The translations under genes and the position numbers were made by a program. From IMG/VR virus record IMGVR_UViG_3300021142_001670, positions 1 to 26,260 of that record: a stretch of 26,260 bases of DNA. One strand, 5' to 3'. Positions 1-7,711 of the stretch are shown here, piece after piece. The notes beneath the pieces are model-generated. The model saw only the letters and a program-made list of their open reading frames with translations, did not search any database and was not told the origin of the DNA. The stretch is from a virus. Every line of letters begins with the position of its first letter. The stretch's first letter is position 1.

Positions 1-711
1 ATACAAACCAGAGAGCAGGGATTTAGCCCGGTGGTATTACCAATTGATGATCTAGTCAATGGTCTGGCCGCTAGATTATCCAATACCATTCCCAACTTTC
101 ATGCTCCTAGATGGCAAGGTGGAATGTGGGGAATTGATACACCGTACGGAGTAATGAGTGATCGGGATATATCTGCATTGTATGTGGCACTAAAAATTAA
201 TTCCAAATTCCCATTAGATTCTAAGATTGTGGAAATTGGTGGTGGTGCAGGATTTGTTGCCTACTGGCTATATCAAATTGGTTATAGAGATATTACTCTA
301 GTAGATATTCCGGCGGTGTCAACAGCTCAGGCATTTCAATTAGGCACCAACATCGGCAAAGATCAGATTCGATTACCGTTCGAAACACACGATGCTCCAA
401 TCCGATTCATGACTCCAGATCAGTTTAATGCCAGTACAGAAATGATTGATGTTGTGTATAACACCGACAGCATGCCCGAGATGCCACAAAAATCACTACA
501 CGAATACTTAACAACTATTGCAAGAACTGCAAAGTCGTTGTACAGTATCAACCATGAGTGTAGAAATTCCTTTAATGGGGTTCCACAAAATTCTGTCAGT
601 CTAGAAATTAACACAAATTTTGTAGGCGAAATCATCAATCTTGAACGCAATCGTTATTGGCTGCGTGATGGGTATGCCGAAGAGTTTTACGTTACTGAAC
701 ATTGGACCTAA
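1..711 (+). CDS. Putative sugar O-methyltransferase (SAM-dependent), 5' end cut by window
   Basis: The frame is open from the first base, so the true start may lie upstream; a GTG at 31 is the first start-like codon but has no clear ribosome binding site. The visible part carries a class I methyltransferase motif I, VEIGGGAGFVAYW (around 225-265), followed by an acidic residue after the next strand (TLVDIP), as expected for S-adenosylmethionine binding. The upstream stretch, with PRWQGGMWGIDTPYG, resembles the putative sugar O-methyltransferase family found in glycan clusters. It likely methylates a sugar or another small acceptor. It is followed after 1 nt by a small gene and then an SGNH hydrolase, which fits a glycan-tailoring block. 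The fold is fairly certain; the substrate is inferred. Confidence 0.7.
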   Translation: MQTREQGFSPVVLPIDDLVNGLAARLSNTIPNFHAPRWQGGMWGIDTPYGVMSDRDISALYVALKINSKFPLDSKIVEIGGGAGFVAYWLYQIGYRDITLVDIPAVSTAQAFQLGTNIGKDQIRLPFETHDAPIRFMTPDQFNASTEMIDVVYNTDSMPEMPQKSLHEYLTTIARTAKSLYSINHECRNSFNGVPQNSVSLEINTNFVGEIINLERNRYWLRDGYAEEFYVTEHWT

Positions 712-712
712 T

Positions 713-952
713 ATGGAAGGCTTAAAACCACCACGCACTCTAAAGTTTTATCAATTGACCAAACTGTCAATCAGTGGTGGTCTTTATATAACTCCGGCTG
801 GCATTGGTACCGGCACTATCGGGAGCGGTATATTTAAAACTCTAGACGAAGCCGAACAAAATCGCACAATGGAAATACTCAGAGACAAAGACGGTACCGG
901 CACTTACCATGTGTTTGAACTAGAATTTCCCAATCCGGCATATCAAGAATGA
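713..952 (+). CDS. Hypothetical protein, 79 aa
   Basis: The product is not recognised. A longer frame opens at 641, but the ATG at 713 sits 1 nt after the upstream stop and removes a 71-nt overlap, so 713 is preferred. The protein is small and soluble-looking, with a Gly/Thr-rich centre (PAGIGTGTIGSGIF) followed by TLDEAEQNRTMEIL, and has no membrane segment. Its end overlaps the next gene by 4 nt (ATGA), so it is probably co-translated with the SGNH hydrolase. A link to surface-glycan tailoring is suggested only by its neighbours. Confidence 0.6.
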   Translation: MEGLKPPRTLKFYQLTKLSISGGLYITPAGIGTGTIGSGIFKTLDEAEQNRTMEILRDKDGTGTYHVFELEFPNPAYQE

Positions 953-1692
953 TGGTATATGTAAATGGTGACAGTCACAGTGCTGGTGCCGAAATAGCCA
1001 ATCCCTATTGCTTTGCCGAAGACGATCCCTTATATTGGGCACTGGGGCGCAAACCACATCCAGATAATATCAAATTGAGTTATGGTTGTTTGATTGCAAA
1101 CGAACTAGATGCAGTATTAACTTGTGATGCCGAAAGTGCCAGCAGCAATGATCGCATACTGAGAACCACAATAAATACAGTAAGCAACAAACCTGTACCC
1201 GATTTAGTTATTATAGGATGGAGCACGATCGAGCGAGAAGAATGGTGTCATGATGGTGCTTATTATCAGGTTACAGCCAGTGGTAGAGATTCGGTTCCAG
1301 ATGAACTTAGACAACGATATAAAGAATGGGTATTAGACCAAAACAATGTTACTCGAGAAAAAAAATTATTAAAATGGCACAATCAAATCTGGAACTTGCA
1401 TCTTTTATTAAAAGATCAAAATATACCACATATATTTTTTAATACATATTCAGATTTTGAACCAATACGAACAGGACAGTTGGTAACAACAAATAATCAT
1501 ATATCCGAATACAATTGGGATCATTCGTATATAGAACCGTATGATAGCAATTATACCTATTACAATTGGTTAATTTCTAAAGGTTTTGTACCCGATCCAA
1601 ATTCTTATCATTTTGGAGCAGACGCACACTACGCCTGGAGTGTTTTTCTGCTACAACACTATAGAAAATTGCTCTTGACACAGAATGGTTAG
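949..1692 (+). CDS. SGNH/GDSL-type hydrolase-like protein
   Basis: The N-terminus reads VYVNGDSHSAG, with the block I GDS motif of SGNH/GDSL esterases within the first ten residues (candidate nucleophile Ser9). Near the C-terminus, FGADAHYAW supplies the Asp-x-x-His-type pair usual for block V. The length of 247 residues suits the superfamily. Such enzymes add or remove acyl groups on sugars or lipids; with a sugar methyltransferase upstream, a glycan O-acetyl esterase or acyltransferase role is plausible. Its start overlaps the preceding stop by 4 nt. A strong promoter for the next operon begins inside its last codons. Confidence 0.7.
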   Translation: MMVYVNGDSHSAGAEIANPYCFAEDDPLYWALGRKPHPDNIKLSYGCLIANELDAVLTCDAESASSNDRILRTTINTVSNKPVPDLVIIGWSTIEREEWCHDGAYYQVTASGRDSVPDELRQRYKEWVLDQNNVTREKKLLKWHNQIWNLHLLLKDQNIPHIFFNTYSDFEPIRTGQLVTTNNHISEYNWDHSYIEPYDSNYTYYNWLISKGFVPDPNSYHFGADAHYAWSVFLLQHYRKLLLTQNG

Positions 1693-1703
1693 CCTGCTAT
1701 AAT
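1675..1703 (+). promoter_or_regulatory. Consensus sigma70 promoter upstream of the 5' nuclease gene
   Basis: TTGACA at 1675-1680, a 17-nt spacer, then TATAAT at 1698-1703: both boxes match consensus. The bases TGC before the -10 form an extended -10. Spacer positions 4-8 read AATGG, shared with the other promoters of this window. The -35 box lies inside the end of the SGNH gene. The start codon at 1732 is about 22 nt from the predicted +1. Confidence 0.85.
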
Positions 1704-1731
1704 TAGATATATTACTACTATTCAAGATCTT

Positions 1732-2727
1732 ATGCGTTACTTAATTGTTGATACTGCCAATACCTTTTTCCGTGCTCGGCATGCCGCACATCGTCAAAGC
1801 GATACCTGGGACCGACTGGGATTTGCAATACATGTTACACTGGGCAGTGTGGCCAAGTGTTTCCGAGATCAAAAAGCCGATCATGTGATATTTTGTTTAG
1901 AAGGACGCAGTTGGAGGAAAGACTTTTATGAGCCGTACAAAAAGAATCGTGCAGTTGCAAGAGCCGCACTCACAGAAAGCGAAGCCGAAGAAGACCGGTT
2001 GTTCTGGGAAACTTTTGACGCTCTCAAAACCTTTCTCAGCGAAAAGACGAATTGTACTGTTCTCAGGCACGAGCACTTGGAAGCAGATGACTTGGTGGCA
2101 GGATGGATCCAAAGTCACCCCGACGATCACCATACCATTGTAAGCAGTGACAGCGACTTTCATCAGTTGCTGTCTGAAAATGTAAATCAATACAACGGAA
2201 TAGCAGATGAACTCCATACTATCACGGGTATTTTCGACAAGAAAGGTAAAGCAGTCATCGATAAAAAAACTAAGGAAGCAAAAACAATTCCGGACCCTAA
2301 GTGGATTTTATTCGAGAAGTGTATGCGCGGGGACGCTAGTGACAATGTGTTTTCGGCCTATCCCGGGGTCCGCACTAAAGGAACTAAGAATAAAGTGGGG
2401 CTCACAGAAGCCTTTGCAGATAGGGAAAGTAAAGGGTTTAACTGGAATAATCTCATGTTACAACGATGGGTTGACCATAATGGTGTCGAACATCGAGTTT
2501 TAGATGACTACCTGCGTAATGTTACCTTGGTTGACTTGACTGCACAACCCAACGACATTAAGGAAAAGATTGCCACCACCATTGTACAAGGTGCACGCCC
2601 GTTAAGTCGTCCCATGATTGGTGCACAATTTTTAAAATTCTGTGGCCGATTTCAATTGAATAAAATGAGCGAGCAAACAAATCAATACGTCAGTTTCCTA
2701 GAAGCGGCGTATCCCATAAAGGAATAA
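1732..2727 (+). CDS. rnh: T4 RNase H-like 5'-3' exonuclease / flap endonuclease
   Basis: This 331-residue protein has the FEN/5'-nuclease hallmarks: MRYLIVDTANTFFRARH at the N-terminus (metal-binding Asp7), LEADDLVAGW at about 116-125, and SSDSDFHQL at about 138-146. CMRGDASDNVFSAYPGV near residue 200 is the helix-three-turn-helix region with further metal-binding Asp residues. In T4 the homologous RNase H removes RNA primers and processes flaps during lagging-strand synthesis. Its size is close to T4 RNase H (about 305 residues). It has its own consensus promoter, and the next gene starts 1 nt after its stop. The symbol is by analogy with T4. Confidence 0.9.
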   Translation: MRYLIVDTANTFFRARHAAHRQSDTWDRLGFAIHVTLGSVAKCFRDQKADHVIFCLEGRSWRKDFYEPYKKNRAVARAALTESEAEEDRLFWETFDALKTFLSEKTNCTVLRHEHLEADDLVAGWIQSHPDDHHTIVSSDSDFHQLLSENVNQYNGIADELHTITGIFDKKGKAVIDKKTKEAKTIPDPKWILFEKCMRGDASDNVFSAYPGVRTKGTKNKVGLTEAFADRESKGFNWNNLMLQRWVDHNGVEHRVLDDYLRNVTLVDLTAQPNDIKEKIATTIVQGARPLSRPMIGAQFLKFCGRFQLNKMSEQTNQYVSFLEAAYPIKE

Positions 2728-2728
2728 C

Positions 2729-3196
2729 ATGACCGAACTAGTTGCAAAAACTGTTGTAAAAAACAAGATATGGATTGTGGAAAGTAATCACGCCAAAGTT
2801 GGAAACATCATGATGGTGGACGAAGGCGGGGTGGTCTATGTGCACGACGATCAACGTGAAATGTTTCCCAGCATTAAAATACTAAGTCAAAAATACAATA
2901 TAACATTTCTTCCAGCAGAAAAGAAAAAAGTCACAGTTGAGCATGATGTGTACGGATTTCCCACCAGTACCAAGCCGCACAATCAAATACTAGACATACA
3001 ACGCTACCTGCCGATATATACAAAAAATGCCAAAAGCAAAAGTTGTTTTTGTGCAGGACATTACATAGTAAAATATAATGCTGTCTGGGTTCGAGAGTTT
3101 TGTCCAAAGTTGATAACGCTAAATCGTTATGAGTATCAAGGACCATTTCGAACACAAGAGCGTGCAGTGGCTGCAATGAAAGAAGCAAATGAATAA
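2729..3196 (+). CDS. Conserved phage hypothetical protein, 155 aa
   Basis: It starts 1 nt after the 5' nuclease stop, with AAAGGA as ribosome binding site. Notable segments are KNKIWIVESNHAKVGNI, GGVVYVHDDQREMFPSIK and, towards the C-terminus, SKSCFCAGHYIVKYNAVWVREFCPKLITLNRYEYQGPF. From memory this pattern recurs beside the RNase H gene in other T4-like environmental phages, but I know of no assigned function. There is no membrane segment or signal peptide. Its position in the replication/recombination block (in T4, rnh is followed by dsbA, 33 and 59) suggests a nucleic-acid or transcription-related role, which is only an inference. Confidence 0.8.
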   Translation: MTELVAKTVVKNKIWIVESNHAKVGNIMMVDEGGVVYVHDDQREMFPSIKILSQKYNITFLPAEKKKVTVEHDVYGFPTSTKPHNQILDIQRYLPIYTKNAKSKSCFCAGHYIVKYNAVWVREFCPKLITLNRYEYQGPFRTQERAVAAMKEANE

Positions 3197-3407
3197 CAGT
3201 TTGCCATTTCACATACGTGCATTCAATGATCGTGTGAGAAACATGAATCAGAGTAACGCAAAATTATTGACCATGACCGCAGATGAAGCACGAAATCTTC
3301 ATACCGAAATATATAACTTGCTGACGTTCTTAACAACATTGGCCACAGAAGCAAAAAACAGTAACGAAACTGTAACAATCCAAGTTGATGGCGGTAGGTT
3401 TAAATAA
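3189..3407 (+). CDS. Small conserved phage protein, 72 aa
   Basis: It overlaps the preceding gene by 8 nt. The N-terminus, LPFHIRAFNDRVRNMNQSN, and the helical, leucine-rich middle (ARNLHTEIYNLLTFLTTLA) suggest a small all-alpha protein able to form a helical hairpin or dimer. The position two genes after the 5' nuclease is where T4 carries small DNA-binding or transcription accessory genes (dsbA, 33), but I see no motif that proves either identity. It is the last gene before a possible late promoter. Confidence 0.7.
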   Translation: MNNSLPFHIRAFNDRVRNMNQSNAKLLTMTADEARNLHTEIYNLLTFLTTLATEAKNSNETVTIQVDGGRFK

Positions 3408-3413
3408 TCTGCG

Positions 3414-3430
3414 TATTTATTGATAAATAA
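3414..3430 (+). promoter_or_regulatory. Possible T4-type late promoter box inside a palindrome
   Basis: GATAAATA at 3422-3429 fits the T4-like late -10 motif (TATAAATA; NATAAATA in cyanophages) and lies about 24 nt upstream of the ATG at 3454. It is the right arm of a perfect inverted repeat, TATTTAT-TG-ATAAATA (3414-3429). A similar arrangement precedes the gene at 13531. No sigma70 -35/-10 pair is present. There is no experimental support. Confidence 0.4.
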
Positions 3431-3453
3431 ACTGTACATCAAGGAACAGTTTT

Positions 3454-3744
3454 ATGAGTCGACCAAAGCCAAAAGTATTACTAGATAACGTAAACAAAAC
3501 CACATACAAAAGCGAACAGATTCTTGCGGCCGAAGGTATCTATGCAGTATTCTATGATAATGCGCCGGTTAATCTTCGAAGCAGTAATTCTTTAATCAGC
3601 TATCCAGGACCAAAATATCGCAAGTGCAGTTTTAGCAATCCTGGTCATGCAATCAATCTTTGCAAAAAACTCAATACCTTGTTCAAGTCGGATAAATTTT
3701 CAGTTGTACTGTTAAAAGCCGGTGACACCATCTACAAACCTTAG
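3454..3744 (+). CDS. Conserved phage hypothetical protein, 96 aa
   Basis: It begins MSRPKPKVLLDNVNKTTYKSEQ and continues with GIYAVFYDNAPVNLR, then SYPGPKYRKCSFSNPGHAINLCKKLN. I recognise the pattern as one common in T4-like environmental phages but know no function. The basic N-terminus and compact size could suit a nucleic-acid-binding protein. AAGGAA about 8 nt upstream serves as ribosome binding site. It is preceded by a late-promoter-like palindrome and overlaps the next gene by 23 nt. Confidence 0.75.
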   Translation: MSRPKPKVLLDNVNKTTYKSEQILAAEGIYAVFYDNAPVNLRSSNSLISYPGPKYRKCSFSNPGHAINLCKKLNTLFKSDKFSVVLLKAGDTIYKP

Positions 3745-4084
3745 ACAGTACTGGCAGGATCAGTTCACTAGTGGAATAGATCTAGATCCCGAAAAATGGC
3801 CACAATTTTGGTCCAATCCAATTAATCCCACCAGCCTAAGACTCAGCCGAGATGGTGTTAAATGGATATCAATGATTAAAAAATTTCCACAGTATCGGTT
3901 AAAAACTGCACACGCAGTCTATCCCAAGCATCTGTTACAATTGGAAAAACTGTTGACCACTCCTTATGCAATCGGATATGGTAATACTTTAGTATTAATC
4001 GACGAAGCCACTTACATCATGCTTCAACTACATGCTGGCAATCTAGCACAATATCTAGACAATTTAGATAGCCAAAACTCTTGA
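3722..4084 (+). CDS. Conserved phage hypothetical protein, 120 aa, GTG start
   Basis: It starts with GTG at 3722, inside the end of the preceding gene; the next in-frame Met is near residue 52, so GTG is the best start. The C-terminal half, KHLLQLEKLLTTPYAIG then LVLIDEATYIMLQLHAGNL, appears in other T4-like phage proteins I have seen, always without a function. No membrane segment is evident. Its last codons overlap the -35 box of the promoter for the ParB-like operon (4081). Confidence 0.7.
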   Translation: MTPSTNLRQYWQDQFTSGIDLDPEKWPQFWSNPINPTSLRLSRDGVKWISMIKKFPQYRLKTAHAVYPKHLLQLEKLLTTPYAIGYGNTLVLIDEATYIMLQLHAGNLAQYLDNLDSQNS

Positions 4085-4109
4085 CCTTTAATGGCTGGTA
4101 TTGTATAAT
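4081..4109 (+). promoter_or_regulatory. Sigma70-type promoter for the ParB/GIY-YIG/methyltransferase operon
   Basis: TTGACC at 4081-4086, 17-nt spacer, TATAAT at 4104-4109; spacer positions 4-8 read AATGG. The leader of about 60 nt contains the small inverted repeat CCTAA-cacgt-TTAGG (4118-4132) before the AAAGGA ribosome binding site of the gene at 4174; a regulatory role for this hairpin is possible but unproven. Confidence 0.8.
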
Positions 4110-4173
4110 AGATGCAACCTAACACGTTTAGGGAAGTCGAAAGACAAAATACATTATTTTTAAAGGATCAAAA

Positions 4174-5352
4174 ATGACAACCCAATCAGTAACTACACCT
4201 CAGCGCACAGTTTCTCGAGGTGCAAATCCATTTGCGGCTATTGTGAAGCAACAAAATACAGCCCTTACTCCCACCAATACCAGCATTTATGAAAGTCTAC
4301 AAATACGTGGGGATAGAGTATTTGCTAATACAAAAGTACAGGAAGCAATAAAAAATCTCAAGGCACGGCTGAATGGTGAAACCTATAACCAAAAGCATTT
4401 TGGCGAGCTAGTGTTGGTCCGTTGGGGCGACCTAGACATGAACGTTGAAATTCAACGTTTGGAAGATGCCTTGCATATTGCAGAACAAATTATTCCAAAA
4501 TATGATCCGCGTATTGCCATGCCAGTTATGTGTACTAGACTTAAAAATGGTAGATACAGTGCGTGGGAGGGTCAACAAACTTCTTGTACATTCTATGTCT
4601 TACACAAAGCCGGAATCATTGACGACGATACTCTGATTCAAGTCAAGGCATTTGATGAAGATTTAGTAGTTCCAGGAACTACACTGCAAGGAGAAGCAGT
4701 TGGTAATTTGGGTTTCCGTATTATTAATGGTGGTGGACGTAAAGGTATTGATGCATATCATTTGCATCGTAGTCGTGTGAATGGTGTAAGACTTTATGAT
4801 TCCAAATTCCGTGAGGACGTACAGAGCGAAGAGATTCAGCAAATTCTTGAACGGCATCACATGTTCCCGGCCAAGGCCAGTAATGCCGCACGTAATCAGG
4901 CCACTCCAGGCATGGTTACTTACATTCATGGACTTAACTTGGTTGCGGCGCATGACACAGAAAAAAAAGTGTTTGACCTTGCCAAGAAAGATCTCGACTG
5001 GGCCTTGGCCTGGCACGACAGATATTACAGTGGCGAAAAAGGTGTTGATGGTGGTATCATTCTTGCGTTTGGTAGACTAGCGGCGGCGGCAAGAGGTAGC
5101 AAACCTGCTATCAAATTGGATCGTGCAACCGAAGACGATTTATACAATTTGTTTAGAGCCAAATATGGATCACCAAAGGGATTTACAAAAGATTGTAAAG
5201 AACGTTTAAAACGTTTCCAAATTGCAAATAATCTTGCTGAATCCTGGAGTGACAATTGCTTGACACCAATCTTGGTCATGGACTATATCAACTGGGGTGG
5301 TAAATGTGCTTTACCGCAAGTTCACGGAATGACTACATATGCAGGAATCTAA
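4174..5352 (+). CDS. ParB/Srx-like (DUF6551-type) protein
   Basis: A 392-residue protein whose N-terminal half contains MPVMCTRLKNGRYSAWEGQQ followed by TSCTFYVLHKAG. This resembles the ParB/sulfiredoxin-fold core, where a partner-binding strand is followed by a DGQHR-like turn (here WEGQQT). Phage relatives are usually annotated as ParB-like nuclease-domain proteins. The C-terminal half (about 200-392) is helical and Lys/Asp-rich without a recognised motif. It leads an operon: its last 14 nt overlap a GIY-YIG-like gene, itself overlapped by a DNA methyltransferase. ParB-like domains next to, or fused with, DNA methyltransferases are common in phages. Nuclease activity here is not established. 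Confidence 0.65.
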   Translation: MTTQSVTTPQRTVSRGANPFAAIVKQQNTALTPTNTSIYESLQIRGDRVFANTKVQEAIKNLKARLNGETYNQKHFGELVLVRWGDLDMNVEIQRLEDALHIAEQIIPKYDPRIAMPVMCTRLKNGRYSAWEGQQTSCTFYVLHKAGIIDDDTLIQVKAFDEDLVVPGTTLQGEAVGNLGFRIINGGGRKGIDAYHLHRSRVNGVRLYDSKFREDVQSEEIQQILERHHMFPAKASNAARNQATPGMVTYIHGLNLVAAHDTEKKVFDLAKKDLDWALAWHDRYYSGEKGVDGGIILAFGRLAAAARGSKPAIKLDRATEDDLYNLFRAKYGSPKGFTKDCKERLKRFQIANNLAESWSDNCLTPILVMDYINWGGKCALPQVHGMTTYAGI

Positions 5353-5716
5353 AGCACACTATTTGTACTTGTGGAGACACAAGTACGTAGATCCCGATTC
5401 AAACGAAATTGTTGAACGCACCTGCTTTGGCATTACCGGTAACCCGATGCGTCGTATTCAAGGCTATGAAGGACATGTTGGGCACCGAGTAAAGTTTAGT
5501 GCATTGTGGACCGGTCCCGAACGCTTGATACGAGAGCTAGAATCTCAAATCAAAGGTCACAGTGAAGGTTTTAGATTTGCTGGGACTGGTAATTTCAAAT
5601 ACGAATGGATAACCGAAGAAGTGCCGTATGATCAGTTATACGACTGGATCGAATTAACATTGACCAAAAGTGTCGACGGTGTTACAGCTGTTGATCCTGC
5701 AACCATCACATGGTAA
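5339..5716 (+). CDS. GIY-YIG-like nuclease domain protein
   Basis: This 125-residue protein opens with AHYLYLWRHKY (first strand, GIY-like position), then TCFGITGNPMRRIQGY (YIG-like strand followed by the conserved Arg helix), and ELESQIKGH, which places a Glu where GIY-YIG nucleases keep the metal-binding Glu. The order and spacing match a single GIY-YIG domain, though the first motif is degenerate. There is no DNA-binding extension as in homing endonucleases. Start and stop overlap the ParB-like gene (14 nt) and methyltransferase gene (7 nt), so the three are translationally coupled. It may cut or nick DNA in concert with them; the function is inferred. Confidence 0.6.
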   Translation: MQESKAHYLYLWRHKYVDPDSNEIVERTCFGITGNPMRRIQGYEGHVGHRVKFSALWTGPERLIRELESQIKGHSEGFRFAGTGNFKYEWITEEVPYDQLYDWIELTLTKSVDGVTAVDPATITW

Positions 5717-6849
5717 CCGAGTATTACAATCAACTGTGTGCCGAGTGGGCCTTCACACCCACTCAGGATGTCTGCACCGGCTATGAATCTGTGGAAAAGG
5801 ATCTAAGACGATTAACCAAACAGTCTTGGGATCAGCAAAATGAATCAGGCCGACAAGCAATTGAAAATGCTGCTTTTGACATATATCGAAGTGTAGGCAT
5901 ATTGCCCATAGAGTATTACACCCTAGAAGGCTTTCGGCATGCCACTAGAGATCTGTCTCGTATAAACAAAGCAGTGGTTGATGGTAAACTTGGTGGCGGA
6001 GGTCCAGGACAAAACTTGTCGCGTTTTTGGTTTCCCAACATGCAGGATGCGGCTTGGAATACCAATGACACTGTGAGTTTAAAAAGCAGATTCTGGCATG
6101 ATGCCAAGCTACGACGTGCTATCAAGATCTGTTACAAGTTTCGTGACAACGGCAACAAGGCGGTTTTCCCCAACTATCTTAGAACTGCGCTCGAGCTGGT
6201 GAATGGCGGAACCATACAAAACTTCAAGGTCATGAACGCTAGAGCCATTTGGGAACATATTTGTCCTACACTGTTTGGTGATTTGTTAGATTTTAGTTCC
6301 GGTTATGGTGGACGCATGATGGGTGCCATGACCAGTAGAATGCAGTACAACTATACTGGAATAGATCCCAATACCAAAACTTTTGCAGGTCTGCAAGCAC
6401 TAGGTGAATTGATTGCAGGCGAGGGCATGAGTTCGGGATTTACCATGCACAACACAGTAAGTGAAGAATTTGATCCTGACCCGGGTCGTTATGATGCTGC
6501 TTTTTCAAGTCCGCCCTATTTCAATCTTGAACGCTATTGCGACGAGCCCACACAATGCATGAACCGGTATAAAGAATTGGATTCATGGTTTGAGGGTTAT
6601 GTGACTCCTACCATTCGAATGTTGCACCGTGCCCTGTCCGCAGATGGAATATATGCGGTCAACATTGCCGACTATCGACATGGTAAGAACTCTTTTGTCA
6701 TTGTCGAACCCTGGATTGAGTTAAGTGAAAAGTTGGGATTTAGGCATGTGGAAACTGTGCACATGATATTGCCAGTGCGACCCGGAGTTGGCAATAATAG
6801 ACTGGAAAAAACGCACAAGGCTGAAGGAATTTATATATTCAAAAAGTAA
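5710..6849 (+). CDS. DNA N4/N6-type methyltransferase (SPPY class)
   Basis: The SAM-binding motif LLDFSSGYGGRMMGAM lies at about 191-206, followed by YTGIDPN with the acidic residue that binds the SAM ribose. The catalytic motif IV SSPPYF is at about 266-271. SPPY is typical of N4-cytosine and some N6-adenine DNA methyltransferases. Motif I precedes motif IV. The N-terminal ~190 residues are unassigned and may recognise the target. At 379 residues it is complete. It closes the ParB-like/GIY-YIG operon. The likely role is phage DNA modification, to resist host restriction or to mark DNA for the partner proteins; the site is unknown. Confidence 0.8.
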   Translation: MVTEYYNQLCAEWAFTPTQDVCTGYESVEKDLRRLTKQSWDQQNESGRQAIENAAFDIYRSVGILPIEYYTLEGFRHATRDLSRINKAVVDGKLGGGGPGQNLSRFWFPNMQDAAWNTNDTVSLKSRFWHDAKLRRAIKICYKFRDNGNKAVFPNYLRTALELVNGGTIQNFKVMNARAIWEHICPTLFGDLLDFSSGYGGRMMGAMTSRMQYNYTGIDPNTKTFAGLQALGELIAGEGMSSGFTMHNTVSEEFDPDPGRYDAAFSSPPYFNLERYCDEPTQCMNRYKELDSWFEGYVTPTIRMLHRALSADGIYAVNIADYRHGKNSFVIVEPWIELSEKLGFRHVETVHMILPVRPGVGNNRLEKTHKAEGIYIFKK

Positions 6850-6868
6850 TACTCTAGTACTAGTTTTT

Positions 6869-6921
6869 GTTGCAGTTTTACAACGCCCGTTTTTGCTCAG
6901 AAATGGGCGTTCTGCTATAAT
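6869..6921 (+). promoter_or_regulatory. Class II-like promoter with upstream inverted repeat (copy 1 of 3)
   Basis: GTTG-N8-CAAC (6869-6884), 8 nt, then the weak -35 TTGCTC (6893-6898), a 17-nt spacer beginning AGAAATGG, extended TGC, and TATAAT (6916-6921). The same layout recurs at 9726 and 11462. A second inverted repeat, AACGCCC (6882-6888) / GGGCGTT (6905-6911), spans the -35 region and is specific to this copy. It drives the ten-gene small cluster starting at 6951. Confidence 0.75.
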
Positions 6922-6950
6922 AAGATATAGTGAAAAACAAGGAGTTGAAA

Positions 6951-7217
6951 ATGACGACAGAAACTTATGCTCGTTTAAGCGAGAAAGAAAAGCAAGAAGT
7001 GCGTATGTATGGTGTCACAGAAGCCGGCATGCGTGAAGCAGTTGAATCTAGCATTACTTTTAAGTTTAGTGGCCCTGCAATGGTAGTAGCCAGTTACCTA
7101 AGTGATGCACAAGAAATGATGGCATACGAGCAACCTGACTTTAACACTATCGAAGATCAGCGTCAGTTACTGAATCGTGCTAAGTGGGTATTGTTTGAAT
7201 ACATAATGAAGGAGTAA
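6951..7217 (+). CDS. Small conserved phage protein, 88 aa
   Basis: The ATG at 6951 is preferred over an in-frame GTG at 6930, because a strong AAGGAG lies just upstream of the ATG and the GTG would sit in the promoter's initial transcribed region. The sequence is helical: LSEKEKQEVRMYG, TEAGMREAVESSITFKFSGP, AMVVASYLSDAQEMM, RQLLNRAKWVLFEYIM. It looks like a small early protein of T4-like phages; no catalytic motif is visible. It is the first gene behind the copy-1 promoter, so likely the most expressed of this cluster. Confidence 0.75.
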   Translation: MTTETYARLSEKEKQEVRMYGVTEAGMREAVESSITFKFSGPAMVVASYLSDAQEMMAYEQPDFNTIEDQRQLLNRAKWVLFEYIMKE

Positions 7218-7220
7218 ATT

Positions 7221-7415
7221 ATGACAATGGTTGTTGCAAAATTTAAGAATAGGTGGGTTCATGTTGTTAAATTTGCCACAACTGTCGGTTTCAGCGATGA
7301 AAAGAACTGGTTCATGGTTAACTTTGACTTTGAAAAGCCCTTTCGCAAGAGAGAGCAATTTAGGTGGGTTCCCGCTAGTACTAAATTTGATGCCGTAAGA
7401 GAGTTTGTCGCATGA
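7221..7415 (+). CDS. Small hypothetical protein, 64 aa
   Basis: Not recognised. It has a clear AAGGAG ribosome binding site overlapping the end of the previous gene. The protein is basic and aromatic-rich (NRWVHVVKFATT, EKNWFMVNFDFEKPF), suggesting a small beta-rich fold. Its stop overlaps the start of the next gene by 4 nt. The context is a dense row of small, probably early phage genes, many of which act on host proteins in other phages; nothing here identifies a target. Confidence 0.65.
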   Translation: MTMVVAKFKNRWVHVVKFATTVGFSDEKNWFMVNFDFEKPFRKREQFRWVPASTKFDAVREFVA

Positions 7416-7711
7416 AAATAATAAAGTTAAATCGTAGATACCAGGCATTCAAGGAGTATGGGCACACTTATGCCTTTAGGTTTGACACTTGGAATCGAGA
7501 ATCTGGTCGTGTGGAAAATATAATGAAGACCGTATTGGGTAGCCAATACACCACGACAAGTGGCGATGTCGTTGCTCGTTTTCGTGACTGGCGAGGAACA
7601 TTTGGTAGAAGGCCCAATATCAATCTGCCAAGACCTTATATGATATCTTTTCGAGATGAAAGTGTAATAAGTTTAGTATTATTAAAAATGGAAATGAATG
7701 ACAATGTTTAA
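7412..7711 (+). CDS. Small phage protein, 99 aa, member of a local paralogous family
   Basis: It starts MKIIKLNRRYQAFKEYG, followed by AFRFDT and, at the C-terminus, ISFRDESVISLVLLKME. The product of the gene at 9040 shows the same plan (MKxIK, FDT, then LRDEAEVTLMLLTLE), and the 8464 product ends similarly (FRDPRDAVWFSLKF). These look like copies of one small family within 2 kb. Function unknown. It overlaps neighbours at both ends (4 and 14 nt), so it is part of one polycistronic message. Confidence 0.7.
   Translation: MKIIKLNRRYQAFKEYGHTYAFRFDTWNRESGRVENIMKTVLGSQYTTTSGDVVARFRDWRGTFGRRPNINLPRPYMISFRDESVISLVLLKMEMNDNV

Noticed and set aside
6854-6863. Perfect palindrome CTAGTACTAG followed by T-rich DNA after the methyltransferase gene
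   Set aside because: With no loop it can form only a three-base stem, so it is not an intrinsic terminator; it may be a chance palindrome.
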